DNA of 9,938 nt. Source: JBARCX01 sp049794535. Lineage in GTDB: Bacteria; Pseudomonadota; Gammaproteobacteria; Xanthomonadales; Rhodanobacteraceae. The stretch is from assembly GCA_049794535.1 (NCBI GenBank), contig JBARCX010000302.1, positions 1 through 9,938 on the forward strand, in the 5' to 3' direction. This document shows, one piece after another, positions 1 to 6,991 of this stretch (position 1 is the stretch's first letter; each line of letters begins with the position of its first letter). The notes under the pieces were generated by a model that was not told where the DNA came from, searched no databases, and saw only the letters and a program-made list of their open reading frames with translations. The position numbers and the translations under genes were made by a program.

Positions 1-266
1 AGCGTACCTACGGGAATACGGATGAAGGTTTGCGCGGCATCCCACACGCTGTCGAATGCGGGAATTTTGTCGGCGAGGAATTCGCCGACCATGAGTACAC
101 CAGACACCACCAGCACCCAGGTGTCGGTGAGCGGCGCCAGCCCCTCAGGCAAATGCACGTAGCCCAAGCGACCCAGCAAGCCGGCCACAAACACAGTGGC
201 GTACAGGCGGATACCGCTAGCCCAAGCCAGGCCGCCAGCCAACGCGACATTCGGCAACAGATCCAT
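1..266 (-). CDS. DUF4126 family membrane protein (3' end beyond window)
   Basis: The frame opens with ATG at 266 and stays open for 88 codons to the window edge, so only the N-terminal part is present. The product begins MDLLPNVALAGGLAWASGIR and continues with a LPEGLAPL turn, a hydrophobic stretch at about residues 50-64, then GEFLADKIPAFDSVWD and FIRIPVG. The ASGIR, LPEGL, EFxADKIPxxDSVWD and FIRIPxG pattern is what I recall for the DUF4126 family of small multi-pass inner-membrane proteins, whose function is unknown to me. A good Shine-Dalgarno (GGAGG at 276-272, 5 bases before the ATG) supports the start. It lies beyond the terminator that closes the prc operon, so it is probably a separate transcription unit. 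A different minus frame over the same bases (8-364) gives a Trp/Cys/Arg-rich product and is a shadow. Confidence 0.85.
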   Translation of the reverse strand, partial: MDLLPNVALAGGLAWASGIRLYATVFVAGLLGRLGYVHLPEGLAPLTDTWVLVVSGVLMVGEFLADKIPAFDSVWDAAQTFIRIPVGT

Positions 267-270
267 TCGA

Positions 271-276
271 TCCTCC
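271..276 (-). promoter_or_regulatory. Shine-Dalgarno of the DUF4126 gene
   Basis: On the minus strand the bases read GGAGGA, followed by TCGA and the ATG at 266. This is close to the anti-SD complement at normal spacing. It fixes the reading frame of a gene whose 3' end is outside the window. Confidence 0.75.
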
Positions 277-305
277 GGTGCGCAGTAATCCCCGACTGAG
301 TGTGG

Positions 306-329
306 CCTGACATTTCGCGGAATGTCCGG
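306..329. promoter_or_regulatory. 24-bp near-palindrome, possible operator
   Basis: The sequence has inverted half-sites GACATT (309-314) and AATGTC (321-326) around a CGCG centre (316-319). Flanking CC (306-307) and GG (328-329) also pair. Ten of twelve base-pair positions are complementary; the exceptions are 308/327 and 315/320. It sits 40-63 bases upstream of the DUF4126 start, where an operator or promoter-proximal site would be expected. It lacks a T-tract, so it is not an intrinsic terminator. I do not recognise the regulator. Function is inferred only from symmetry and position. Confidence 0.4.
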
Positions 330-393
330 TGCAGCATGCCACTACGTGAGAGGCACTGCGACACGGGTATCTATGCGGAGGTTTTGAGCCCAT

Positions 394-425
394 AAAAAAA
401 GGCAGCGTCGGAGCGCTGCCTTTTT
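394..425 (-). terminator. Bidirectional Rho-independent terminator after prc
   Basis: A perfect 7-bp GC-rich stem (GGCAGCG at 401-407, CGCTGCC at 414-420) encloses a 6-base loop. It is flanked by seven A (394-400) and five T (421-425). On the minus strand it gives a hairpin followed by a run of T, starting 35 bases past the prc stop codon. The A/T arms can extend the stem and make the structure work on the plus strand as well. It marks the end of the mrdA-to-prc gene string and insulates the DUF4126 gene from it. Confidence 0.9.
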
Positions 426-459
426 GATACGTGCTTCGAATTATCTAGCGCATACCGCT

Positions 460-2706
460 TCAGTGACCAACGGACGTAGCAGGCGCCGGAGCTGCAGCCG
501 TCGCCACGTTGCTGGCAACAGGCTTACCGCCATAAGGCAACACTTCGGCAGCCAGCTTGGGATCGGTATCGATCAGGCCAACCGCATCGAACAGGATGTG
601 CGCGGTTTCTTGCAGCTGCGGATCGGGTGCCTTCTTCGCGTCATTCTCATCCTTGAGCTCGCTCTTCAGGCTGCGCTCGTTCGGGTTGAGGCCATCGTCC
701 AGCGCCGAATCTTCGTCAGCTTCAGCCACATCATTGCCGTCGATCGCCTTATGACGGGCACGGAACTCGGCCTGGATGGCATCCAACTGCTTACGCTCGG
801 TTTCACGCTGGGCGAAGTTCAGCGAGATCGACTTGCGATCACGCATCTTCTGATATTGCGCCAGCTCGTCGAGCATCAGTTTCCATGCTGGCGACGTTGC
901 CACGCGCGCATCGTGCTTCTGCTCCAGCGGTGACAGATAAGGCTGTATGTCAGCCACTGGCTTGTAGTCAGCCGATGCGATGTGTGTCCACGGCAATGCG
1001 TTGTCGTAGGTCGACTCACCGAAGTCCTTGGCGTCGCCGTTTTGTGGATACTGGATATCCGGCGTCACGCCTTTGAGCTGAGTGGAACCGCCATTGATGC
1101 GGAAGAACTCGGCGATGGTCATCTTCAGCTCGCCGTACTGCGGCTTGCCGGACGGATTCTGGCTGAAACGATCGAGATCGACCAGGTTCTGCACCGTGCC
1201 CTTACCGAAGGTCGGCTGACCAATCACGAGACCGCGGCCGTAATCCTGGATGGCTGCGGCGAAGATCTCCGAAGCCGAGGCCGTACCACGATTGACCAGC
1301 ACAGCCAGCGGGCCGCTCCAGGCCATGCCCGGATCGTCATCACCCTGCACGTCCACCTGCCCGTTCGCACTACGCACCTGCACCACCGGCCCCTTGTCGA
1401 TGAACAGGCCAGTGAGCGTATTCGCCTCAAGCAGCGAACCACCGCCGTTGTCGCGCAGATCCACGACCACGCCCTGCACACCGGCAGCCTTCAGCTCACC
1501 GAGCAACTTGGCCACGTCGCGCGTTGCGCTCTTGAAGTCCTTGTCGCCTTCGCTGCGTGCACCGAAGTCGGAATAGAACGTGGGAAGTGTGATCACACCA
1601 ATCTTGCGCGTGACACCACCGTCATCGATATCGATGATCTTTTTCTTGGCCGCCGAATCGGCAATGGTGACCTTCTGGCGAACCAGAGGAATCATCTCGT
1701 GCTTGCCATCGAGACCCGAATCAGCCGGCAGGATTTCCAGCCGCACCGTGGTGTCTTTCTTGCCGCGGATCAGGTTGACCACATCGTCCAAGCGCCAGCC
1801 GATCACGTCAGTCATCGCACCGCTGTCGCCCTGGCCCACCGCAATGATGCGATCGCCCGGCTTGAGCTTGCCTGACTTGTCCGCGGGGCCACCCGGCACC
1901 AGGGTGAAGATCATCGTGTAGTCATCGCGCGCCTGCAGCTGCGCGCCAATACCTTCCAGCGACAACTTCATCTGGATGTCGAAATTCTCCGCCTGACGCG
2001 GGCCGAGGTAGTCGGTGTGCGGGTCGGTGGTCTCGGCGTACGAGGTCATGAAGGTCTGGAAAGCATCCTCGCTGTCCAGCTGCTTCACGCGATCGATATA
2101 GCTCGCGTAACGCTTGTCCAGCGTCTTGCGGATCTCATCGTCGCTCTTGCCGGCCAGCTTGAGGCGCAGCCAGTCGTTCATGGTGCGCTTGCGCCACAGG
2201 TCGTCCAACGCCGCCTGGTCTTTGGGCCAGTCGGCTTTCTTGCGGTCGTAGGTGTAGCTCTCATCATTGGAGAAGTCGAAGCCCTGCTTGAGCAGGCTGC
2301 GCGCATAGGTCATGCGCTCGACGGCACGCTGGATATACAGGTTAAACACGTCGAAAGGCTTGGACAGATCCTTGTTCCAGATCGCGTCGTCGAACTGCGT
2401 CTTCATCGGTGCGAACTTGTCCATGTCCGCCTGCGTGAAGAACACCTTTTCGCTGTCGAGCAGCTTGAAATAGGCGTTGTAGATCTTCTCCGACATCGCA
2501 TCGTCGAGCGGCTGCGCGTCGTAGTGGAACCGCGTGAGGAAGCGCGCCGAAAGCTGCGCCGCCTGCGCCTCATCGTCGGTGGGCTTGAGCGGCAGCGTAG
2601 ATTCCTTACGCGGCTTGACGCCAGCGCCGAGGTCGGCCGCCGACTGCGCGCACGTAGCGGTCACAGTGAAGGCAAGCAGCAGTACGAGCAGGGGACGAAA
2701 TGTCAT
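460..2706 (-). CDS. prc: Carboxy-terminal (tail-specific) processing protease Prc
   Basis: Periplasmic serine protease of family S41 (Prc/Tsp), 748 residues from ATG 2706; E. coli Prc is about 680. An N-terminal signal peptide (MTFRPLLVLLLAFTVTATCA) is followed by a helical N-terminal domain (about 40-225), a PDZ domain (about 240-330, with the GIGAQL start and VPGGPA.SGKLKPGDRI core), the protease core, and a Tsp C-terminal helical domain (about 575-720). The catalytic pair is Ser477 (GTASASE) and Lys502 (TFGKGTVQ), 25 residues apart as in E. coli Prc. In E. coli it trims PBP3 and, with NlpI, degrades the endopeptidase MepS. The protein ends in a roughly 25-residue Ala/Pro/Val tail. A TTG at 2721 would overlap the lipA stop, but it puts an acidic residue ahead of the signal peptide, so ATG 2706 is preferred, 11 bases after lipA. 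The C before AQS is not in a good lipobox (TATC). Confidence 0.95.
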   Translation of the reverse strand: MTFRPLLVLLLAFTVTATCAQSAADLGAGVKPRKESTLPLKPTDDEAQAAQLSARFLTRFHYDAQPLDDAMSEKIYNAYFKLLDSEKVFFTQADMDKFAPMKTQFDDAIWNKDLSKPFDVFNLYIQRAVERMTYARSLLKQGFDFSNDESYTYDRKKADWPKDQAALDDLWRKRTMNDWLRLKLAGKSDDEIRKTLDKRYASYIDRVKQLDSEDAFQTFMTSYAETTDPHTDYLGPRQAENFDIQMKLSLEGIGAQLQARDDYTMIFTLVPGGPADKSGKLKPGDRIIAVGQGDSGAMTDVIGWRLDDVVNLIRGKKDTTVRLEILPADSGLDGKHEMIPLVRQKVTIADSAAKKKIIDIDDGGVTRKIGVITLPTFYSDFGARSEGDKDFKSATRDVAKLLGELKAAGVQGVVVDLRDNGGGSLLEANTLTGLFIDKGPVVQVRSANGQVDVQGDDDPGMAWSGPLAVLVNRGTASASEIFAAAIQDYGRGLVIGQPTFGKGTVQNLVDLDRFSQNPSGKPQYGELKMTIAEFFRINGGSTQLKGVTPDIQYPQNGDAKDFGESTYDNALPWTHIASADYKPVADIQPYLSPLEQKHDARVATSPAWKLMLDELAQYQKMRDRKSISLNFAQRETERKQLDAIQAEFRARHKAIDGNDVAEADEDSALDDGLNPNERSLKSELKDENDAKKAPDPQLQETAHILFDAVGLIDTDPKLAAEVLPYGGKPVASNVATAAAPAPATSVGH

Positions 2707-2717
2707 GGAGTTCTCTA

Positions 2718-3725
2718 TCAAACTTGCTCGGTGACACCGGCTGCATGTGCTTGCAGGTCGGCATGGTAGGACGAACGCACCAGCGGGCCAGAAGCGACGT
2801 GATGGAAACCCATCGCCTCACCAGCTTCGCGCAACGCTTCAAATTCTTCTGGAGTCCAGTAGCGAATCACCGGGTGATGATGCGGCGTGGGCTGCAGATA
2901 CTGACCGATGGTAATCATCTCGACGTCATGAGCGCGTAAATCGCGCATCGTCTCGAGCACCTGTTCCATGGTTTCGCCCAGGCCGAGCATGATGCCCGAC
3001 TTGGTGGGCACATCCGGATGCTGCGCCTTGAAGCGCTTGAGCAGATCCAGCGACCACTGGTAGTCAGCGCCCGGACGCACTTCGCGGTACAGGTGCGGCA
3101 CCGTTTCGAGGTTGTGGTTGAAGACGTCCGGCGGGAAGTCATTGAGTACTTCCAGCGCGCGCTCCATACGCCCCTTACCGCGAAAATCCGGGGTAAGGAT
3201 TTCGATCTTGATCGTCGGGCTGGCGTGACGCACCGCGCGAATGCAGGCGGCGAAATGCTCGGCGCCGCCATCACGCAGGTCGTCGCGGTCCACCGAGGTA
3301 ATCACCACATAGCGCAGGCGCATATCGCGGATGGTCTCAGCCAGACGCGCCGGCTCCAGCGGATCGGGCGCAGCCGGACGGCCATGGGCCACGTCGCAGA
3401 ACGAACAACGGCGGGTGCAGACCTCGCCAAGGATCATGAAAGTGGCGGTGCCCTTGCTGAAGCACTCGTGGATATTCGGGCAGGAGGCCTCTTCGCACAC
3501 CGTGACCAGCGCGTTTTCGCGCAGGCGCGCCTTCAGCTGCTGCACCGCATTGCCTTGCGGCAGGCGCACGCGGATCCAGCTGGGCTTGCGCAAGGTCGGT
3601 ACAGCCGTGTCGAAGCCCGCCCGATTGAGCGCAATTTTGTCGTTACCGATCTGCTTGTCGACCGCAGGTGTACCTGCGACAACGCTAATCGGAATGACCT
3701 TGGGGGAGACGGTGGTATCGCTCAT
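2718..3725 (-). CDS. lipA: Lipoyl synthase LipA
   Basis: Radical-SAM enzyme, 335 residues, that inserts two sulfurs into protein-bound octanoyl groups to complete lipoyl cofactors on pyruvate and 2-oxoglutarate dehydrogenase and the glycine cleavage H protein. All hallmark ligands are present: the auxiliary-cluster motif Cys77-x4-Cys82-x5-Cys88 (CEEASCPNIHEC), the radical-SAM CxxxCxxC at Cys103, Cys107 and Cys110 (CTRRCSFC), and the C-terminal RSSY at 317-320, whose Ser ligates the auxiliary cluster. The N-terminal roughly 45 residues are variable, as in other family members. The ATG at 3725 follows the lipB stop by 11 bases, with no strong Shine-Dalgarno, suggesting translational coupling. 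Its TGA lies 11 bases before the prc ATG. It acts directly downstream of LipB. Confidence 0.98.
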   Translation of the reverse strand: MSDTTVSPKVIPISVVAGTPAVDKQIGNDKIALNRAGFDTAVPTLRKPSWIRVRLPQGNAVQQLKARLRENALVTVCEEASCPNIHECFSKGTATFMILGEVCTRRCSFCDVAHGRPAAPDPLEPARLAETIRDMRLRYVVITSVDRDDLRDGGAEHFAACIRAVRHASPTIKIEILTPDFRGKGRMERALEVLNDFPPDVFNHNLETVPHLYREVRPGADYQWSLDLLKRFKAQHPDVPTKSGIMLGLGETMEQVLETMRDLRAHDVEMITIGQYLQPTPHHHPVIRYWTPEEFEALREAGEAMGFHHVASGPLVRSSYHADLQAHAAGVTEQV

Positions 3726-3736
3726 ATCAGCAAAGC

Positions 3737-4405
3737 CTAGACCGCTGCACGAGCGGGGAGTTCAGGTAGAACGGGGGCGGCCGGCTCAGCATCGAAACCA
3801 AACTGGCGGCAGAATTCACCGATCAGCACGTCTTCGACGTCCGCCAGTCGCGACGGACCACCCAAGTCTAACACTTGCGTGACCTCCAAACCCTTGTAAC
3901 CGCAAGGGTTGATGCGGTGATAGGGCTCCAGATCCATGTCCACATTGAAGGCCAAACCGTGGAAGCTGCAACCGCGACGCACGCGCAGGCCCAAGGCAGC
4001 CACTTTGGCCCCACCGACATAGACGCCGGGTGCGCCCTCAAGCCGTGCGGCGCCGATATTCCAGTGCCCGAGGGTATCGATAATCGACTGCTCGATCTTG
4101 CAGACCAGCTCGCGCACGCTAACCCCGGCACGGCGCAGGTCGATCAAGGGGTAACCCACAATCTGACCTGGACCGTGGTAAGTCACCTGACCGCCCCGAT
4201 CCACCGGCACAACCGGGATGTCGCCAGGAGCCAGCACGTGCTCCATCTTGCCGGCTTGGCCAAGGGTGAACACCGGATCGTGTTCGAGCAGCCACAACTC
4301 ATCCGCCGTGTCGGCGGTGCGGTTGTCGGTGAATGCGCTCATCGCCTTCCAGGTCGTCTCGTACGATTGGCGGCCGAGACGGCGAATCTTGAGCGGCAAG
4401 GACAT
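3737..4405 (-). CDS. lipB: Octanoyl-[ACP]:protein octanoyltransferase LipB
   Basis: First enzyme of endogenous lipoate synthesis: moves octanoate from acyl carrier protein to the target lysine of lipoyl domains, forming the LipA substrate. It has 222 residues from ATG 4405 (E. coli about 213). Family motifs are RGGQVTYHGPGQ (about 70-81), VGGAKVAALGLR with catalytic Lys134, and HRINPCGYKGLEVTQ with catalytic Cys168 (E. coli K135/C169). The frame extends upstream to a GTG at 4480, but that region lies in an intergenic hairpin, is rich in Arg/Ser and has no homologous look. ATG 4405 has an AGG at 4415-4413 with 7-base spacing and starts right at the conserved MSLPLKIRRLG. It is transcribed with lipA (11-base gap) and preceded by a 107-base gap after ybeD. 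Confidence 0.96.
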   Translation of the reverse strand: MSLPLKIRRLGRQSYETTWKAMSAFTDNRTADTADELWLLEHDPVFTLGQAGKMEHVLAPGDIPVVPVDRGGQVTYHGPGQIVGYPLIDLRRAGVSVRELVCKIEQSIIDTLGHWNIGAARLEGAPGVYVGGAKVAALGLRVRRGCSFHGLAFNVDMDLEPYHRINPCGYKGLEVTQVLDLGGPSRLADVEDVLIGEFCRQFGFDAEPAAPVLPELPARAAV

Positions 4406-4464
4406 GGCAAAACCTGACTTGGACGGACGGGATTGAGAGAGAAAGTGGGGCCGATACCGCGACC

Positions 4465-4489
4465 GGGCAAGGCGGCTCACGCCTTGCCC
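4465..4489 (-). other. 9-bp hairpin between ybeD and lipB
   Basis: A perfect inverted repeat, GGGCAAGGC (4465-4473) and GCCTTGCCC (4481-4489), surrounds a 7-base loop. It lies 25 bases past the ybeD stop and about 60 bases before the lipB ATG. No T-tract follows on either strand, so it is not a canonical intrinsic terminator. It could be an RNA-stability element, an attenuator, a protein site or a dispersed intergenic repeat. The sequence alone does not decide. Confidence 0.5.
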
Positions 4490-4513
4490 CCATCCATGGT
4501 CAGAAGCGGTACG

Positions 4514-4804
4514 TCACATCGTGTAGCGGATGTCCGGATCGGCACGCAGCGCAGTGTGTGCTGCGTCGTAGTGCTCGCGGGTATCGCAGCGGAAGGTCAC
4601 CGTCACCGAGAGGAAATTCCCCTCGCGTGAATGTTTGTGCTTCACGGTCTCGTGCAGCACATGCAAACCCACGCCTTCGAGGATCTGTGGCACCCGGGCC
4701 TTCAGATCCGCGTTAGCGCTACCCAGGGCAGTGATTTCGAACTCACCAGGGAACTGGAATCCCTTGCCGTCCTTTTTCGCCTGCGAAAAGTCGATCTCTT
4801 GCAT
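4514..4804 (-). CDS. ybeD: YbeD family (DUF493) protein
   Basis: Small cytoplasmic protein of 96 residues, the usual size for this family. It begins MQEIDFSQAKKDGKGFQFPG and continues with EFEITALGSAN, a predicted helix, and the core HKHSREGNFLSVTVTF before ending near DIRYTM. This resembles E. coli YbeD (87 residues), an ACT-like ferredoxin fold with no firmly established function; it typically sits between dacA and lipB, exactly as here. The ATG at 4804 overlaps the last base of the dacA TGA (TGATG), the classic arrangement for translational coupling. A GTG one codon upstream (4807) is also possible and would add one residue. A regulatory role in lipoate or wall metabolism has been suggested only by genomic context. 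Confidence 0.93.
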   Translation of the reverse strand: MQEIDFSQAKKDGKGFQFPGEFEITALGSANADLKARVPQILEGVGLHVLHETVKHKHSREGNFLSVTVTFRCDTREHYDAAHTALRADPDIRYTM

Positions 4805-6039
4805 CACTTGGTGTCCGTATCGGCCTTCTTGTCGCTATGGAACCACAACATGATGGAATCCCACAGCCGCGAGAAGAAACCGCCCTGAGGGGCATCGGTG
4901 AGGGCAATCAGCGGCACAGTCTGTACCGGCTGACCATCCATGGTGATGCGCAACGTACCCACCTGCTGGCCCTTGGTGAACGGGGCGATCAACGTGGTCG
5001 GGATGTCCATGATGGCCTTGAGCTGGTCGTACTCACCGCGCTTGACGGTGACCAGCACATCCTGCGACACGCCGATCGGCAACTGGTCGATCGCACCCTT
5101 CCACAGGCGTGGCGTGGCCAACGGCTTGCTGGCGTCGTACAGCTTGTGCGTTTCGTAGAAACGGAAACCGTAGTTGAGCAGCGCCATCGCCGAATCGGCA
5201 CGCGCCTTGTCGCTACTCGCGCCCATCACGATCGCGATCATGCGCGAATCGCCCTGCAGCGCCGATGCGGCCAGGCAGAAACCAGCCGCCGCCGTGTGGC
5301 CCGTCTTGATGCCGTCGACGCTGGGGTCGCGCCACAGCAGCGTGTTGCGGTTGCCCTGCTTGATGCCGTTCCACTCGAACTCTTTGATCTTCGAGATCGC
5401 GTAGTCCTCAGGGAAATCATGGATCAGGGCGCGCGACAGAATCGCGATGTCGTGGGCCGTGGTGTAGTGGTTGGCAATCGGATAGCCCGAGGCATTCTCG
5501 AAGTTGCTGTTGACCATGCCCAACTGCTTGGCATAGGCATTCATCAACCCGGCGAAAGCCTGCTCGGAACCGGCACTGTGCTCGGCCAGCGCAATCGCCG
5601 CATCGTTGCCGGACTGGATGATCATGCCGTTCAGCAGATCCTTCAGCGGCACCTGGCTATTGAGCTTGAGGAAACTGGTGGAACCGTCAGTGCCGGCACC
5701 ACCGCCGCGCCAGGCGTTTTCGCTAATGGTGACCGGATCGGTCAGGTGGATGCGACCGCCGGCGATCTCAGCGGAGACCACGTAGTCGGTCATTATCTTG
5801 GTGATCGAGGCCGGCTCCAGCCGTACGTCGGGATCTTTCGCAGCGAGAATCTGGCCGGTGGCGTAGTCCATCAGCACCCATGCCTTAGCGTCGACATCCG
5901 GCGGCGGCGGTACCGGCGCCTGAGGCGCGACGGGGCGCGGGATGGGCACGGGACGCGGCGGCGCCTGCTGGGCAGTGGCGGCACCAACCACCAAAGCGGC
6001 AGCGGCGAAGGTAAGGAGGGAGCGGCGGAACAGACTCAT
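4804..6039 (-). CDS. dacA: D-alanyl-D-alanine carboxypeptidase, PBP5/6 type
   Basis: Periplasmic low-molecular-weight PBP (peptidase family S11) that removes the terminal D-Ala from peptidoglycan pentapeptides, limiting crosslinking and shaping the wall. It has 411 residues from ATG 6039. Features in order are a signal peptide ending ATAQQ, a proline-rich linker (about 26-48), the transpeptidase-like fold with SITK (Ser78 nucleophile, Lys81), SGN (143-145) and KTG (245-247), a beta-rich PBP5 C-terminal domain (about 300-390), and a terminal amphipathic helix (GFFSRLWDSIMLWF) that would anchor it to the inner membrane. The proline linker is longer than in E. coli PBP5. An in-frame TTG at 6051 would add MKTT and cannot be excluded. 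Many Xanthomonadales annotations call this gene dacC; dacA is used here for its position next to rlpA and ybeD. Confidence 0.95.
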   Translation of the reverse strand: MSLFRRSLLTFAAAALVVGAATAQQAPPRPVPIPRPVAPQAPVPPPPDVDAKAWVLMDYATGQILAAKDPDVRLEPASITKIMTDYVVSAEIAGGRIHLTDPVTISENAWRGGGAGTDGSTSFLKLNSQVPLKDLLNGMIIQSGNDAAIALAEHSAGSEQAFAGLMNAYAKQLGMVNSNFENASGYPIANHYTTAHDIAILSRALIHDFPEDYAISKIKEFEWNGIKQGNRNTLLWRDPSVDGIKTGHTAAAGFCLAASALQGDSRMIAIVMGASSDKARADSAMALLNYGFRFYETHKLYDASKPLATPRLWKGAIDQLPIGVSQDVLVTVKRGEYDQLKAIMDIPTTLIAPFTKGQQVGTLRITMDGQPVQTVPLIALTDAPQGGFFSRLWDSIMLWFHSDKKADTDTK

Positions 6040-6097
6040 CGTAGTTTTCAATCCAGTCTTTTTGAACCAACGGCGCCACGCGCGCCGGCATAAGTGC

Positions 6098-6991
6098 TCA
6101 GTCTACCGCGACCTGCGGACGGGGCAGACCCATGTTTTCGATCCGGGCGGTTACTTGATCAGCGGTATCCACGTCAGCCAACGGCCCCACCCGCACGCGA
6201 CGCACATGGCGACCGTCGATTTCGGTGTCGACTACCTGCACTGGCGCGAAATTGGCCTGGCGCAGCTGCTGTGCGACGCGCTCGGCATTGGCCGCGTCGG
6301 CAAACGCACCCACTTGCAAGAAGATACCCGGGCGACCTGAACTGGCCGAGACTACCGGTGGTGGAGGCAGATCCATCAGCGGCTGGCCGGGGTCGATCCC
6401 GCGCACTTCAACCAACCCGGTGCCTTTTGGCCAGATACCGATTTTCACCGCAGCGGCGTACGACAGGTCAATCACACGGTTTTCATGAAATGGACCGCGA
6501 TCGTTGACACGCACAATCACGCTCTTGCCGTTCTCCAGGTTGGTCACCTGCGCATAGCTGGGCAGCGGCAACACCTTGCTCGCGGCAGAGAACTTGTACA
6601 TGTCGTAGTCCTCGAGGCTCGAGGTCTTGTAGCCATGAAACTTGTTACCGTAGAACGAAGCAATGCCGCGCTCATCGTAGCCGCGTGCGCTGGCTAGCAC
6701 GTTGTAGCTGCGGCCGAGCACGCTATAGGGCGACTTGTTGCCGTACAACGAATGCGGCTCCACCTTTGGTATCGGCTCAGGCAGCTTGCTCAGGTCGGGC
6801 GGTGGGCCGGATGGCACGCTGTCGTTCCCATCGCGATAACGACTACTCTGCGGGCGACTGGTGTCGTCATAGATTGAACCGCGACTGCTGCTGGCACTTC
6901 CCGACGACGGCCGAGTGGCGTTATGGCCGCTGCAACCCACCAACGCCCATGCTGCGATAACCAGCAACGAAAGGCGCCACATCAACCTCAT
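6098..6991 (-). CDS. rlpA: Septal-ring lytic transglycosylase RlpA (lipoprotein)
   Basis: Outer-membrane lipoprotein of 297 residues that in Pseudomonas cleaves denuded (stem-peptide-free) glycan strands at the septum. The N-terminus carries a lipobox (ALVGC, Cys20) and a Ser/Pro-rich linker to about 80. The double-psi beta-barrel domain (about 107-200) contains GIASFYG, FHGYKTSS, YDMYKFSAASKVLPLPS, NLENGKSVIVRVNDRGPF and VIDLSYAAA. A SPOR domain (about 222-297, GIFLQVGAF...VRRVRVGPLAD) should bind denuded septal glycan. The expected catalytic Glu127 and Asp164 are present, but the position I align with the conserved His of TAAHKTLP is Ser138. The ATG overlaps the mltB stop (ATGA), consistent with coupling; a second in-frame ATG lies three codons downstream. 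Confidence 0.95.
   Translation of the reverse strand: MRLMWRLSLLVIAAWALVGCSGHNATRPSSGSASSSRGSIYDDTSRPQSSRYRDGNDSVPSGPPPDLSKLPEPIPKVEPHSLYGNKSPYSVLGRSYNVLASARGYDERGIASFYGNKFHGYKTSSLEDYDMYKFSAASKVLPLPSYAQVTNLENGKSVIVRVNDRGPFHENRVIDLSYAAAVKIGIWPKGTGLVEVRGIDPGQPLMDLPPPPVVSASSGRPGIFLQVGAFADAANAERVAQQLRQANFAPVQVVDTEIDGRHVRRVRVGPLADVDTADQVTARIENMGLPRPQVAVD

Noticed and set aside
8..364. Minus-strand frame of 118 codons at the left edge
   Set aside because: The translation is Trp/Cys/Arg-rich. The overlapping frame from ATG 266 has a clear Shine-Dalgarno and reads as DUF4126; it reaches the window edge without a stop.
2641..2706. Prc as a lipoprotein through the Cys in TATCAQS
   Set aside because: The residue before the Cys is Thr, and there is no Leu at the expected lipobox position. 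A signal peptidase I type leader is more likely.
2707..2721. TTG start for prc overlapping the lipA stop (TTGA)
   Set aside because: It adds IENS, including an acidic residue, before the signal peptide, and TTG is rarer. It was not fully excluded, because the four-base overlap resembles others in the operon.
982..2769. Plus-strand open frames of 297 codons (982-1875) and 250 codons (2017-2769)
   Set aside because: Both are antisense shadows of prc with His/Arg-rich, low-information translations and no family resemblance.
4406..4480. N-terminal extension of LipB from GTG 4480
   Set aside because: It lies in the intergenic hairpin, has no Shine-Dalgarno support and adds residues absent from the family; ATG 4405 fits better.
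6071..6087. 6-bp GC hairpin between rlpA and dacA (CGGCGC/GCGCCG)
   Set aside because: It is a short stem in GC-rich DNA and is followed on the minus strand only by TTGGTT. It is too weak to call a terminator or regulatory element.
4837..6093. Plus-strand open frame of 418 codons opposite the carboxypeptidase gene
   Set aside because: It is fully antisense to a gene with all catalytic motifs. The product is Arg/His/Gly/Val-rich with no recognisable domain, typical of the complementary frame in GC-rich codon usage.
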